Made by a program: the position numbers and the translations under genes | Source of the DNA: Oceanithermus desulfurans | GTDB taxonomy: Bacteria > Deinococcota > Deinococci > Deinococcales > Marinithermaceae | DNA: 64,000 nt | NCBI RefSeq assembly: GCF_014201675.1 | Contig: NZ_JACHEZ010000009.1 | Location: 1 to 64,000 of the forward strand | Direction of reading: 5' to 3' | The notes under the pieces: model-generated | Database searches by the model: none | Told to the model about the DNA's origin: nothing | What the model saw: the letters and a program-made list of their open reading frames with translations, nothing else | Shown here: positions 29,648 to 38,541 of the stretch, piece by piece | Layout of the letters: each line of letters opens with the position of its first letter | How positions within the stretch are numbered: the stretch's first letter is position 1

Positions 29648-30262
29648 ATGATGCAGGTCGTGATCGCCACCTCCAACCCGGGCAAGTACCGCGAGCTGGC
29701 TCGGGGTCTGGAACCGCTGGGCTGGGAGCTGCGCCCCCTGCCCGACTTCGGCGTGGAGCTCCCCGAGGAAACGGGCACCACCTTCGAGGACAACGCCCTC
29801 ATGAAGGCGGCCACGGTGGCGCAGAAGACGCGGCTGCCGGCGCTCGCCGACGACTCGGGGCTGGTCGTGGACGCCCTGGGCGGCGAGCCCGGCATCTACT
29901 CCGCGCGCTACGGCGGGCGCACGAACGACCGCGACCGCAACGTCTACCTGCTCGAGCGCCTGCGCGGGGTGCCCCCCGAGCAGCGCACCGCCCGCTTCGT
30001 GGCGGTGCTGGCGCTCGCCTACCCCGACGGCCACGTGGAGAGCTACCGCGGCGAGGTCGAGGGCGTGATCCTCGAGGCCCCGCGCGGCGAGGGCGGCTTC
30101 GGCTACGACCCGCTCTTCTACCTGCCCGAGCTGGAGCGGACCTTCGCCGAGATGGCCCCCGACGAGAAGGCGCAGCACTCCCACCGCGCCCGGGCGCTGG
30201 CGAAGCTGCTCGAGGCCTGGAAGAACGGCCCGCCCCCGCGGGAAATCTGGCCCCTGGAGTAA
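29648..30262 (+). CDS. rdgB: XTP/dITP diphosphatase (HAM1/RdgB)
   Basis: 204-aa house-cleaning enzyme that hydrolyses dITP, XTP and ITP to the monophosphates. Signatures: IATSNPGKYRELARGLEPLG, ADDSGLVVDALGGEPGIYSA with the catalytic Asp, GEGGFGYDPLFYLPE and EKAQHSHRARALAKL. Normal length. Part of the murI-rph-rdgB operon. Confidence 0.95.
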   Translation: MMQVVIATSNPGKYRELARGLEPLGWELRPLPDFGVELPEETGTTFEDNALMKAATVAQKTRLPALADDSGLVVDALGGEPGIYSARYGGRTNDRDRNVYLLERLRGVPPEQRTARFVAVLALAYPDGHVESYRGEVEGVILEAPRGEGGFGYDPLFYLPELERTFAEMAPDEKAQHSHRARALAKLLEAWKNGPPPREIWPLE

Positions 30263-30267
30263 ACCCC

Positions 30268-31320
30268 GTGCCCACCGTTCGCGAGCCGCACGTCGCGGTC
30301 TGGCGCCTCTTCGACCTGGCCGACGAGATCGACACCGACCGGGTCGCGGGAACGCGTTTCGCGCTTCGGCGCAGCCGCAGCGGCGCGGTACGCCTGGAAG
30401 AACCGCCGGTGGAGCTCGACCTGGGCGACCACGGCTTCGCGGGGCGCACGGGGCGGCTGCGCGCCCGCGTCTACCCCTTCGGCGTCGTCGCGCTGGCCTG
30501 GCGGGTGCGCCTCGGCGAGCGGCTGCCCTGGGACGGGCTCGAGTCCGCGGCGCTCGAGCTGGTGGGCGCTCCCGGCCTCGACGCCTGGATGCGTGAGCGG
30601 CTGGCGCCGCTGCGCCGGGAGCTGGCCCCCGCCCTGGCCCGCCCGCTCGCGGCTCCGGGTGAGGAGGGTTTCTACGCCGTCCACGTTCAGGGGTTCGATC
30701 CCGAGCGCTCAGCCGACGTCCTGCTCGAGGAGCTCGACCTGGCCCCGCTGGTGCTGGGGGAGCGGGTAGCCGCCTCACAGCAGCTGCGCGCCGACCTGGT
30801 CCGCCACGCCTTCAGCTACTCGAGCGGCGACCTGGCGCTGTTGGGCTTCGACGGCGTCTTCATCTACGACCAGGAAGGCATCTGGGACGTGGCCGACCTG
30901 GTTGAGTGGGTGCACGCGGAGCTGCTGGAGCTCGACTACTACGACAACGTGCTGGCGCGGGCGCTCGAGGGGGCGCCGCAGGTGCTGCGCGAGCTCGGCT
31001 GGGGGCGCTACGGGCGGCTGGCGCGGCTGCGGCGCAACCTGATGGAGCGCCGCGCCGAGATCACCGAGGTGCAGACGCGGCTGGCCGGGGCGCTGCGTAT
31101 CACCGAGGACCTCTTCTACGCCCGCATCTACCGCGACGCCACCGAGGTCTACGGCGCCGCCGAGCTGGCTGCATCGGTGCAGGCCAAGCTGCAGGCGCTC
31201 AGCGCCATCTACCAGATGGTCAGCGAGGAGATGCAGTTCCGCCGCAGCCAGGCGGTGGAGGTGGCCATCCTGGCGTTGATCGCGCTGGAAGTCGTGTGGC
31301 TGCTACTCGGCCGCATGTAG
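30268..31320 (+). CDS. RMD1/YagE (DUF155)-like C-terminally membrane-anchored protein
   Basis: 350 aa. The central part (FSYSSGDLALLGFDGVFIYD, then WVHAELLELDYYDNVLARAL) and the C-terminal coiled-coil region ending in a single membrane helix (EVAILALIALEVVWLLLG, about 328-347) match the DUF155/RMND1 architecture, in which the C-terminal tail anchors the protein. Eukaryotic RMND1 supports mitochondrial translation, but the bacterial members are uncharacterised. A GTG start follows rdgB by five bases, so it probably belongs to the murI operon. Confidence 0.7.
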   Translation: MPTVREPHVAVWRLFDLADEIDTDRVAGTRFALRRSRSGAVRLEEPPVELDLGDHGFAGRTGRLRARVYPFGVVALAWRVRLGERLPWDGLESAALELVGAPGLDAWMRERLAPLRRELAPALARPLAAPGEEGFYAVHVQGFDPERSADVLLEELDLAPLVLGERVAASQQLRADLVRHAFSYSSGDLALLGFDGVFIYDQEGIWDVADLVEWVHAELLELDYYDNVLARALEGAPQVLRELGWGRYGRLARLRRNLMERRAEITEVQTRLAGALRITEDLFYARIYRDATEVYGAAELAASVQAKLQALSAIYQMVSEEMQFRRSQAVEVAILALIALEVVWLLLGRM

Positions 31321-31845
31321 CCGCACCAGGAAGGCCGCGACGTCGGCGGAGTCTTCCAGGAAGGTGAGGAGGTCGAGCTCCCGGGTGGAGAGCTCCAGGT
31401 GCGGCTGCAGCAGCGGCCGCCAGGCTGCGTGCACCCCGACCGGGAAGGGGGGCTCGCCCTGGAGCCGCTGAATGTAGGCCCGGTTCCAGGCCACCAGGAT
31501 CTCGGTCAGCGTGCCCAGGCCGCCGGGAAGGGCCAGTGCGGCGCGGCTCAGCTCGAGCATGCGCTCGATCCGCCCCGTCAGGGTGGGGGCCGGCAGCTCG
31601 AGGTCCACATGGGCGTTGGCCCCGCTGCGCGACTTGAAGAGGTCGGGAGCGGTCACCCCGATCACCAACCCGCCCGCGGCCTTCGCGCCGCGGCTCACCG
31701 CCTCCATGCTGCCTCCGTACCCCCCGCTGGCCACGGCGAAGCCGGCCTCGGCGAGCGCCCGCCCCCAGGCCTCGGCCTGCTTCCAGGCGGGCGTGCCGGG
31801 CGCGGTGCGCGAGGAGCCGAAGACGGAAACGACGGGTACGGACAC
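31303..31845 (-). CDS. LOG-family Rossmann-fold nucleotide-binding protein
   Basis: 180-aa protein of the LOG (lysine-decarboxylase-like) family, whose members hydrolyse AMP-type nucleotides or cytokinin ribotides. The diagnostic PGGLGTLTE motif is at about 107-115 and the N-terminal VSVFGSSRTAPGTP with GFAVASGGYGGSMEAVSRGA forms the nucleotide site. In bacteria many are nucleotide phosphoribohydrolases. The GTG start at 31845 is chosen because of a TACAAT box six bases upstream. It converges with, and overlaps by 18 bases, the RMD1-like gene. Confidence 0.87.
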   Translation of the reverse strand: MSVPVVSVFGSSRTAPGTPAWKQAEAWGRALAEAGFAVASGGYGGSMEAVSRGAKAAGGLVIGVTAPDLFKSRSGANAHVDLELPAPTLTGRIERMLELSRAALALPGGLGTLTEILVAWNRAYIQRLQGEPPFPVGVHAAWRPLLQPHLELSTRELDLLTFLEDSADVAAFLVRLHAAE

Positions 31846-31851
31846 GCCCCC

Positions 31852-31857
31852 ATTGTA
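31852..31857 (-). promoter_or_regulatory. -10 box for leaderless LOG-family mRNA
   Basis: TACAAT on the minus strand, six bases, then GTG. Confidence 0.55.
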
Positions 31858-31900
31858 AGACCCCGGGGCCGGGGCCCCGGGGTAGGCCTCCACGATACGA

Positions 31901-33337
31901 CTAGAAGTAGCCGGGTGCCTGGGTGTCAGGGAAGGAGAACTGGCCGGCGTCGACCCAGAAGCGGTACCCCGACGCCCCCGGCAGAGCGTAGCCCATGTTC
32001 ATGGCGGCGGCCGTCTGCGCCCCCGCGGCGCTGGCCACCTCGTCGACGCTGGTGGGGAGCGCCTCGCCCGCCGCAGCCTGGAGGAACCACCAAACGTAGG
32101 CGTTGGCATCGGGAACGCCGCCCAGGTCGGCATAACTCGGAATCGCAAGTTCGGTATCCGCGGTAAGGACCTCGACGGCCAGACTTTGGTCGGTCGAAGG
32201 GAACCAGAGGCCGAACACCACGTCGTAGAGCGCCCCTTCGGGGCCCGTCCAGCGGAAGACCGTCTCGCAGGGTTTGACGACGCTGCCGGAAACGGGAGCG
32301 TAGGGGACCACGGGATCAGGGAAGCTGAGGGTGACCGCGTCGCCTTCGGAGGGCACCTGCCGCCAGACCACGACGCTGCCGTCGATGCTGCTCAGGTCGA
32401 GCGGGGTGGTGTTGCCCAGCGACTTAAAGATGCCCCTACCCTCGCCGTAGTAAGCCTCGGCGCTGATCAGGGAACCGAGGTCGGACCCGGTGGGGGCGGC
32501 GAAGCTGAACGACGTTTCAGCGGTGCCTCCATCGATCGAGAACCGGCCCGTGCGGATACGGGTGTCCTCGCCCTGGTAAGTCACGTAATGGCCTACCTCC
32601 GCCAGGCTCATCACCGCCGACAGCTCCGTCGAGGCGGTCACGGTGCGGGTGGAGATCCCCTCAGGGCTCAGGGCCAGCGTCTGGCCGGTGACGTCGCCAC
32701 CGTCCTGCAGGGTCACGCTAGCGACAGCGGCCCCCAGGTCGCTGCGAGCCGGGTCGCTAAAGGCGACGGCGTTGTCGTCGGCGTCGGTCTGCCAGCGCAG
32801 CCCCAGCAGCGTGGCGTCACCCGCGAGCGCAGGGTCGAAGCGCAGCGACGTGAAGAAGGTGTCGTCGTAGGAGAAATCGCGGTTCCGGTACGGCGGCAGC
32901 AGCAGCGCGACCGCCTCCTTGGTCGTGATGTCGGAAGGCGAGGCCGGGGTAAGGGTGCCCGCTACCGAGGCCGAGGCGCAGCTCGAGCCGTTCCTGGGGT
33001 TAACCGCGAGGTAGGGGTCGGTCCTGGTGAGGCCGCGGACGACGAGCAGCGAGGCATCGCCTTCACCCGCGAATTCGGAGAGGTAGACGTTGTTGATCAC
33101 CAGGTCGTAGGGGGTCTGCACCCCGGTGATGGTGAAGTGCCCCTCGGCGTCGGTTAACACCGGGTCGCTGCCGGGCACGTAGACCGTGTTGTAGGGAACC
33201 GGCTGGCCGCAGAGGTCGACCAGCGTGCCCTGAACCTCGACGCCTACGGGGCCTTGGGCCTGCTGGGTGCTGCAGCCGGCCACCAGCAGCAGACCCGCCG
33301 CCAACGCACCTAAGAACATCCTTCGTTGGTTATGCAT
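31901..33337 (-). CDS. Exported lipoprotein of unknown function with carboxypeptidase-regulatory-like N-terminal domain
   Basis: 478 aa. Signal peptide with lipobox LLLVAGC (C22) predicts an envelope lipoprotein. After it, VEVQGTLVDLCGQPVPYNTV with TDAEGHFTITGVQTPYDL is a CarboxypepD_reg-like beta domain (about 30-85). The rest is beta-rich with Asp/Ser/Thr content, a fibronectin-like segment around 350-380 and many aromatic residues near the C-terminus. No catalytic motif was found, so adhesion or substrate-binding is a guess. AAGGAGG precedes the ATG, and overlapping hairpins lie in the leader (33394-33435). Confidence 0.72.
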   Translation of the reverse strand: MHNQRRMFLGALAAGLLLVAGCSTQQAQGPVGVEVQGTLVDLCGQPVPYNTVYVPGSDPVLTDAEGHFTITGVQTPYDLVINNVYLSEFAGEGDASLLVVRGLTRTDPYLAVNPRNGSSCASASVAGTLTPASPSDITTKEAVALLLPPYRNRDFSYDDTFFTSLRFDPALAGDATLLGLRWQTDADDNAVAFSDPARSDLGAAVASVTLQDGGDVTGQTLALSPEGISTRTVTASTELSAVMSLAEVGHYVTYQGEDTRIRTGRFSIDGGTAETSFSFAAPTGSDLGSLISAEAYYGEGRGIFKSLGNTTPLDLSSIDGSVVVWRQVPSEGDAVTLSFPDPVVPYAPVSGSVVKPCETVFRWTGPEGALYDVVFGLWFPSTDQSLAVEVLTADTELAIPSYADLGGVPDANAYVWWFLQAAAGEALPTSVDEVASAAGAQTAAAMNMGYALPGASGYRFWVDAGQFSFPDTQAPGYF

Positions 33338-33393
33338 AAATTCCTCCTTGGTAGCCGCACGACCGAATTCACGACGATGGCCACAGGCACAGT

Positions 33394-33435
33394 CTAGGAC
33401 GGGAAAACCGGGACAATGCTCCTAGGTTTTCCCGT
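33394..33435. promoter_or_regulatory. Overlapping inverted repeats in the divergent lipoprotein/psuG region
   Basis: An 11-bp perfect inverted repeat (ACGGGAAAACC 33399-33409, GGTTTTCCCGT 33425-33435) brackets a further GGA/TCC pair. A second repeat (CTAGGA 33394-33399, TCCTAG 33420-33425) shares its ends. The two pairings are mutually exclusive at their arms. It is about 60-100 bases upstream of the lipoprotein start, most likely inside that transcript's leader. Confidence 0.7.
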
Positions 33436-33486
33436 TGGGATCAGTATTTATAGTGACTTAGGTGTCATTCCATATTCCTGAGGTTG

Positions 33487-33492
33487 TAGACT
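33487..33492 (+). promoter_or_regulatory. -10 box for leaderless psuG mRNA
   Basis: TAGACT, six bases, then GTG at 33499. Confidence 0.5.
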
Positions 33493-33498
33493 TGTCGC

Positions 33499-34380
33499 GT
33501 GCGCACGTCTCGAGAGGTTCACACCGCTTTGCAGTCGGGCGGCCCCGTCGTCGCCCTCGAGTCCACCGTCATCACCCACGGCCTGCCCGCGCCCGTCAAC
33601 CTGGAAACCGCCCGAAGGCTCGAGGCGGCGGTGCGCGAAGAAGGCGCGGTGCCCGCCACGATCGGGGTTCTCGAAGGTGAGGTGCGGGTGGGGCTGGCCC
33701 CGGACGAGCTCGAGGCCCTGGCCACCCGCAACGCCGTGGAGAAGGCCAGCCTCTGGAACCTGGCCGCGGTCGTGGCGCGCCGGCAGTGGGCCGGCACCAC
33801 CGTGGCCACCACCGCGCACCTGGCCGCCCGGGCCGGGATCCGCGTCTTCGCCACCGGCGGCATCGGCGGGGTGCACCCCGTCCCCTTCGACGAATCGGGC
33901 GACCTGCTGGGACTTTCGCGCACCCCGGTGGTGGTGGTGTCGTCAGGCCCCAAGAGCATCCTCGACCTGGCGGCCACCCTGGAACGGCTCGAGAGCTACG
34001 GCGTGGGCGTGGTCGGCTACCGGACGAAGCATCTGCCCGCCTTCCATGCGCCCGACTCGCCCTTCGAGCTGCCCGCCACCGTCTGGAGCGAGGCCGAGGC
34101 CGCCGCGACCTGGCGCGCCGCCCGGGCGCTGGGGCTCGAATCGGCGACGCTGGTCTTCCATCCGGTGAGCGAGGGCCTCCCCTACCGCCAGGTCAAGGCC
34201 TGGGTGGACCAGGCGAACGAGGAGGCCCGCGCCGCGGGGATCGGTGGCAAGGACCTGACCCCCTACCTGCTGCGCCGCCTCAGCGAGCTCTCGGAGGGGC
34301 GTACCGACGCGGTGAACCTGCGCCTGCTCGAAGAGAACGCCCGCCTGGCTGCGCGCATCGCCCGGAAGTTGTCCGCCTAG
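33499..34380 (+). CDS. psuG: Pseudouridine-5'-phosphate glycosidase
   Basis: 293-aa enzyme that splits pseudouridine-5'-phosphate into uracil and ribose-5-phosphate. Family signatures: VALESTVITHGLPAPVNLET near the N-terminus, GVLEGEVRVGL, VATTAHLAARAGIRVFATGG, and SSGPKSILDLAATLERLE with the catalytic-site lysine K153 region. The kinase partner PsuK is not in this window, so pseudouridine phosphate must come from a kinase elsewhere. The GTG start is leaderless by the spacing of the upstream box. Confidence 0.92.
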   Translation: MRTSREVHTALQSGGPVVALESTVITHGLPAPVNLETARRLEAAVREEGAVPATIGVLEGEVRVGLAPDELEALATRNAVEKASLWNLAAVVARRQWAGTTVATTAHLAARAGIRVFATGGIGGVHPVPFDESGDLLGLSRTPVVVVSSGPKSILDLAATLERLESYGVGVVGYRTKHLPAFHAPDSPFELPATVWSEAEAAATWRAARALGLESATLVFHPVSEGLPYRQVKAWVDQANEEARAAGIGGKDLTPYLLRRLSELSEGRTDAVNLRLLEENARLAARIARKLSA

Positions 34381-34410
34381 CCCGGGAACCTTCGCGCTAC
34401 GATGGGGGTA

Positions 34411-34425
34411 ACCGGAAACTCCGGT
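34411..34425 (+). promoter_or_regulatory. Inverted repeat ahead of the 144-aa membrane gene
   Basis: ACCGGA-AAC-TCCGGT (6-3-6), between a TACGAT box at 34397 and the ribosome-binding site, so it could fold at the 5' end of the mRNA or serve as an operator. Confidence 0.4.
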
Positions 34426-34440
34426 GCGGAGGTGGTATGG

Positions 34441-34875
34441 ATGCCCGAAACCGACCGCGCCGCCGACCCGGGAACCGAGCGCCTGCGGCGTACGGCCCGG
34501 GCATGGGCCCTTACGGTGATCGTGTTCGTCTTCGCCGCCGCGATGCTGGCCCTGTGGAACCGCATCGCGATCGGGCGGTTCGACCCCCGCTTGGTCGCGG
34601 GGACGCCGGCCGTCGAGTTTCTGCCGCCCCTCCTCACCCTCGCCAGCGCCGCGGCCCTCCTCGCCGCCTGGCGCAGGGAATGGGTCGGCGGGCTGGCGGC
34701 CACCGCCCTGCAGCTGGCCACGCTGCCGCTCCTGCTGGTCCGCTGGCCCCCCTGGCAGGGGTTTCCGCGCCACCTGCTGGCGCCCTACGGGGTCTGGCTC
34801 TGGATAACCGTTCCGGGGGTGCTCTTCCTGGTCTGCGCGTGGCGCTCGCGGCGATCCCCACCCGACAGGGGCTAG
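34441..34875 (+). CDS. Small membrane protein, unknown function
   Basis: 144 aa with four hydrophobic helices (about 18-36, 60-78, 84-103 and 112-131) and short basic ends. Not recognised. The start at 34441 is chosen over an in-frame ATG at 34402 because GGAGGTGG lies eight bases before it. Confidence 0.6.
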   Translation: MPETDRAADPGTERLRRTARAWALTVIVFVFAAAMLALWNRIAIGRFDPRLVAGTPAVEFLPPLLTLASAAALLAAWRREWVGGLAATALQLATLPLLLVRWPPWQGFPRHLLAPYGVWLWITVPGVLFLVCAWRSRRSPPDRG

Positions 34876-34930
34876 CCCGCGCGCCGGGACGGAAAACGAC
34901 CCGCCGGCCAGAGCGGTAAGATGTAGGGGT

Positions 34931-35821
34931 ATGTGCGAGATCGGTGGGATGCTGCGCGTGGCCCGCGAGGAGAGCGGTCGCTCGGTCCGCGACTGGGCCC
35001 GCGAGCTGGGCATCAAGAGCGACTACCTGCGCGCCCTCGAGGAGTGCCGCTTCGAGGACCTGCCCGAGGCGGTCCTGGCCAAGGGGCACCTGCGCCGCTA
35101 CGCCGAGGCGCTGGGCCTCGACCCCGAGCCCCTGCTCGCGCAGTACCCGGTGCGGCCCACCTTTACCCCCGAGGACGTCATTACCCCCGAACGCCGGCGC
35201 GGCCGGCCTTGGTTCTGGATCGTCGTCCTCGCGGTGCTGCTGGCGCTTGCCGCCGGCGCCTGGCTGGTGCTGAAAAACCCGGCTCCCAAGGAACCCGCCG
35301 CCATCGAGCTGGAAGCGCCCCCACCCCCGCCGCCGCCCCCGAGCGAGGCCGAGCTGTCGGTGGAAACCGTTCCTCCGGGCGCCACCGTCTGGCTCGACGG
35401 CTTCCGCCTGGGCGAGGCGCCGGTGAGCGGCCGCTTCTCGGCCGGTGAGCGCACGCTGCGGGTCGAGGCCGAGGGTTACGTGCCTTACGAAGCGCCGCTC
35501 CTGCTCGAGCCCGGCGGCACCCGCCACCTCAAGGTCACGCTCGAGCCCCTTCCCGCCGCCGAGACCCCCGTTCCCGCGGGTCCGCCCAAGCTGGTGCTGC
35601 GTTTCAGCGAGCGCGCCTGGGTGCGCATCACCACCCCCGAGGGCGCCAAGCTCTACGAGGGCATCCCCAAGGTGGGCAGCGAGCTCGAGTTCCCGCTTCC
35701 GGTGGTGGTGCGCACCGGCAACGCCGCGGGGGTGCGCGCGGTCCTGGGCGGCGAGGACCTGGGCCCCATGGGCGGCGAGGGGCTGGTGGTGGAACGCCGC
35801 TTCGACGCGCCCGCGCCCTAG
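34931..35821 (+). CDS. RodZ-like cytoskeletal regulator with a periplasmic PEGA domain
   Basis: 296 aa. An N-terminal HTH_25 domain (about 1-72, LGIKSDYLRALEECRFEDLP and KGHLRRYAEALGLDPEPLL) as in RodZ, which links MreB to the membrane. One membrane helix follows (about 94-114), then a proline run (about 130-137), a PEGA domain (about 141-195, TVPPGATVWLDGFRLGEAP and YVPYEAPLLLEPGG) and a C-terminal DUF4115-like beta domain (about 215-290). The PEGA insertion is uncommon in RodZ. It may be leaderless or start at Met7. It precedes rimO by 27 bases. Confidence 0.8.
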   Translation: MCEIGGMLRVAREESGRSVRDWARELGIKSDYLRALEECRFEDLPEAVLAKGHLRRYAEALGLDPEPLLAQYPVRPTFTPEDVITPERRRGRPWFWIVVLAVLLALAAGAWLVLKNPAPKEPAAIELEAPPPPPPPPSEAELSVETVPPGATVWLDGFRLGEAPVSGRFSAGERTLRVEAEGYVPYEAPLLLEPGGTRHLKVTLEPLPAAETPVPAGPPKLVLRFSERAWVRITTPEGAKLYEGIPKVGSELEFPLPVVVRTGNAAGVRAVLGGEDLGPMGGEGLVVERRFDAPAP

Positions 35822-35825
35822 TGCG

Positions 35826-35831
35826 TATACT
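35826..35831 (+). promoter_or_regulatory. -10 box of rimO
   Basis: TATACT, 17 bases before the ATG, followed by a GGAGGT ribosome-binding site. Confidence 0.45.
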
Positions 35832-35848
35832 GGTGCGGTTGGAGGTCT

Positions 35849-37180
35849 ATGGCCGCTAAAGTCGGATTCGTCAGTCTGGGCTGCCCCAAGGCCCTGGTGG
35901 ACTCGGAACAAATCCTCTCGCGCCTCAAGGCCGCGGGCTACGGCTTCGCCGCCGACTACGCGGAGGCCGACGTGGTGGTCGTCAACACCTGCGGCTTCAT
36001 CACCCCTTCGATCGAGGAGAGCCTCGAGGCCATCGGCGAAGCGCTGGGCGCGAACGGCCGGGTGGTGGTCACCGGCTGCCTGGGGGCGCGGCCCGAGGTG
36101 ATCCGCGAAACGTACCCGCAGGTGATCGACGTGAGCGGGCCGGCCGAGACCGAACGGGTGCTGGCGGCGGTGGCCACCGTGGCCCCGCCCGAGCGCGACC
36201 CCTTCCTGGACCTGGTGCCGCCACAGGTCAAGCTGACCCCGCGCCACTACGCCTACCTGAAGATCGCCGAGGGCTGCGACCACGCCTGCAGCTTCTGCAT
36301 CATCCCCCAGCTGCGCGGCCGGCTCACCAGCCGCGACGCCGCCGACGTGCTGGCCGAGGCCGCGCGGCTGGCGGCGGGCGGCACCCGCGAGCTGCTGGTC
36401 ATCGCCCAGGACTCGAGCGCCTACGGCGTCGACCTGCGCCACCGCGAAAGCGACTGGGCCGGCAAGCGCGTGCGCGCGCACCTGACCGACCTGGTGCGCG
36501 AGCTCAGCGAGCTCGTGCCCTGGATACGGCTCCACTACGTCTACCCCTACCCCCACGTGCGCGAGCTGCTGCCGCTGATGGCCGAGGGGAAGCTGCTCCC
36601 CTACCTGGACGTGCCGCTGCAGCACGCCAGCCCGCGGGTGCTGCGGGCCATGCGGCGGCCCGGAGGCGCGGAGAGCCACCTGAAGACGATCCGGGAGTGG
36701 CGCGCCGCGGTGCCCCAGCTGGCCATCCGCTCGAGCTTCATCGTCGGCTTCCCCGGCGAAACCGAGGAGGACTTCGCGCTCCTGCTCGAGTTTTTGGAAG
36801 AGGCGCGGCTCGACCGCGTGGGCGTCTTCACCTACTCCCCGGTCGAGGGGGCGACGGCGAACGAGCTGCCCGGGGCGGTGCCCGAGGAGGTGAAGGCCGA
36901 GCGCAAGGCACAGGTCATGGAGCTCGCCCAGCGCCTCTCGCTGGAGAAGAACCGCGCCAAGGTGGGCCAGGTGCTGGAGGTGATCCTCGACGAGCCCACA
37001 GACGAGCCCGGCGTCTTCGTGGGGCGCAGCTACGCCGACAGCCCCGGCATCGACGGCACCGTGCGGGTGACGAGCGACGGCACCGTGCGGGTCGGCGAGA
37101 TCGTGCCGGTGCGCATCACGGCCGCGGACGTCTACGACCTCGAGGGCGAGGTCTCCGCCCGCGTCCCGGCCGGGAGGTGA
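35849..37180 (+). CDS. rimO: Ribosomal protein uS12 methylthiotransferase RimO
   Basis: 443-aa radical SAM enzyme that methylthiolates an aspartate of ribosomal protein S12. UPF0004 domain with cluster cysteines C12, C48 and C77; radical-SAM cluster C143-x3-C147-x2-C150 in [19 protein letters not shown]-terminal TRAM domain (about 375-438). The [19 protein letters not shown] and [12 protein letters not shown] stretches favour RimO over the related tRNA enzyme MiaB. Normal length. First gene of rimO-trkA-trkH by strand and spacing. Confidence 0.95.
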   Translation: MAAKVGFVSLGCPKALVDSEQILSRLKAAGYGFAADYAEADVVVVNTCGFITPSIEESLEAIGEALGANGRVVVTGCLGARPEVIRETYPQVIDVSGPAETERVLAAVATVAPPERDPFLDLVPPQVKLTPRHYAYLKIAEGCDHACSFCIIPQLRGRLTSRDAADVLAEAARLAAGGTRELLVIAQDSSAYGVDLRHRESDWAGKRVRAHLTDLVRELSELVPWIRLHYVYPYPHVRELLPLMAEGKLLPYLDVPLQHASPRVLRAMRRPGGAESHLKTIREWRAAVPQLAIRSSFIVGFPGETEEDFALLLEFLEEARLDRVGVFTYSPVEGATANELPGAVPEEVKAERKAQVMELAQRLSLEKNRAKVGQVLEVILDEPTDEPGVFVGRSYADSPGIDGTVRVTSDGTVRVGEIVPVRITAADVYDLEGEVSARVPAGR

Positions 37181-37195
37181 TATGAAGGGAGCGGT

Positions 37196-38539
37196 ATGTA
37201 CATCGTAATCGCCGGCGGCGGCGACATCGGCACCCTGATCGCCCAGTCGCTGCACGAAAACCACGACGTCGTCGTCATCGACCGCAACCCGTCGGTAGCC
37301 GAGCGCATGGCGGTGCTCGACGTGCGCGTCCTCGCCGGCAACGCCACCGACCCCGAGTCGCTGCGCGAGGCGGGGGTGGACCACGCCGACGCCTTCATCG
37401 CCACCACCAACTCCGACGAGGTGAACCTGATCGCCGCCATGCTGGCCAAGGGGCTGGGGGCGGCCCAGTCGCTCACCTTCCTGGGCAAGGCCTACTACGT
37501 CGAGGTGCTCACCGACCCCCGCACCATGGAGATCCTGGGCACCCGCATCGACCGCGTCTTCTGGCCCCAGCGGGCGCTCGCCAAGGAAGTGCTCGAGGTG
37601 GTGCTCATCCCCAAGGCGCTCGACACCGAGCTGCTCGCCGGCGGCCGCCTGCGCCTGATCGAGTACATGATCGACGTCGAGTCGAGCTACGCCCACCGGC
37701 TGGTGCCCGACCTCGACTGGCCCCGCGGGGTGAAGCTCCTGGGGGTGCTGCGCGAGGGGCAGTTCGTCACGCCGCTGGACGAGGACTTCCGCGACCTGGT
37801 CATCGAGCCCGGCGACCACCTGGTCTTCGTCACCACCCCCGAGGCCTTCCCGGTGCTGCACGCCCTCTTCGCCGGCCGCGAGCAGGTGCGGCGCGTCTTC
37901 ATCGTGGGCGGCGGCACCGTGGGCTACATGATCGCCAAGGGGCTGCGCGAGACGCGCGTCGAGGTCGTGCTCATCGAGCAGGACCCGGAGCGCTGCGAGT
38001 TCCTCTCGGAAGAGCTGGGCGGGGTGCTGGTGATCCAGGGCGACGGTACCGACCTCTCGCTGCTCGAGCAGGAGGGCATCGAGGACGCCGACGCCATGAT
38101 CGCGGTCACCGACAACGACGAGAAGAACCTGCTCGTCTCGCTGCTCGCCAAGCAGCTGGGGGTGGAGAAGGTGGTCACCCGGGTGAGCCGCAGCGAGACC
38201 CGCACCCTCTTCGAGCGCGTGGGGGTGGACATCCCCCTCACCCCGCGCCAGGCGGCGGTGCGTGAGGTGCTGGCCCACCTGAACCCCGAGGGCGTCGAAC
38301 GTATCGCCCTGATCGAGGACAGCGTCGAGGTCATCGAGGTGCGCGTTCCCCCCGAGCTCGACGGCCGCCGCGTCGCCGAGCTGGAGCTGCCGCCGCACAC
38401 CACCGTGGTGGCGGCGATGCGCGGCTGGCGCGTGGTCCTGGCGGCCAGCGAGCTGCAGCTCAAGGCCGGCGACGAGCTCATCCTGATGGCCGCGCGCGAA
38501 GAGGTCGCCCACGTGGCCGAGCTGTTCAAGACGAGCTGA
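37196..38539 (+). CDS. trkA: Trk potassium uptake protein TrkA
   Basis: 447-aa cytoplasmic regulatory subunit. Two Rossmann NAD-binding RCK domains, starting with MYIVIAGGGDIGTLIAQSLH and, at about 230, RVFIVGGGTVGYMIAKGL, each followed by a TrkA-C domain. It binds NAD(H) or ATP and gates the TrkH channel. Full length. It starts 15 bases after rimO and ends two bases before trkH. Confidence 0.95.
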   Translation: MYIVIAGGGDIGTLIAQSLHENHDVVVIDRNPSVAERMAVLDVRVLAGNATDPESLREAGVDHADAFIATTNSDEVNLIAAMLAKGLGAAQSLTFLGKAYYVEVLTDPRTMEILGTRIDRVFWPQRALAKEVLEVVLIPKALDTELLAGGRLRLIEYMIDVESSYAHRLVPDLDWPRGVKLLGVLREGQFVTPLDEDFRDLVIEPGDHLVFVTTPEAFPVLHALFAGREQVRRVFIVGGGTVGYMIAKGLRETRVEVVLIEQDPERCEFLSEELGGVLVIQGDGTDLSLLEQEGIEDADAMIAVTDNDEKNLLVSLLAKQLGVEKVVTRVSRSETRTLFERVGVDIPLTPRQAAVREVLAHLNPEGVERIALIEDSVEVIEVRVPPELDGRRVAELELPPHTTVVAAMRGWRVVLAASELQLKAGDELILMAAREEVAHVAELFKTS

Positions 38540-38541
38540 CC

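Noticed and set aside
34634-38512. Open frame of about 1290 codons antisense to rodZ-like, rimO and trkA
   Set aside because: It runs through three well-supported genes on the other strand and its translation is His/Gly/Leu/Arg low-complexity, the expected shadow of GC-rich coding.
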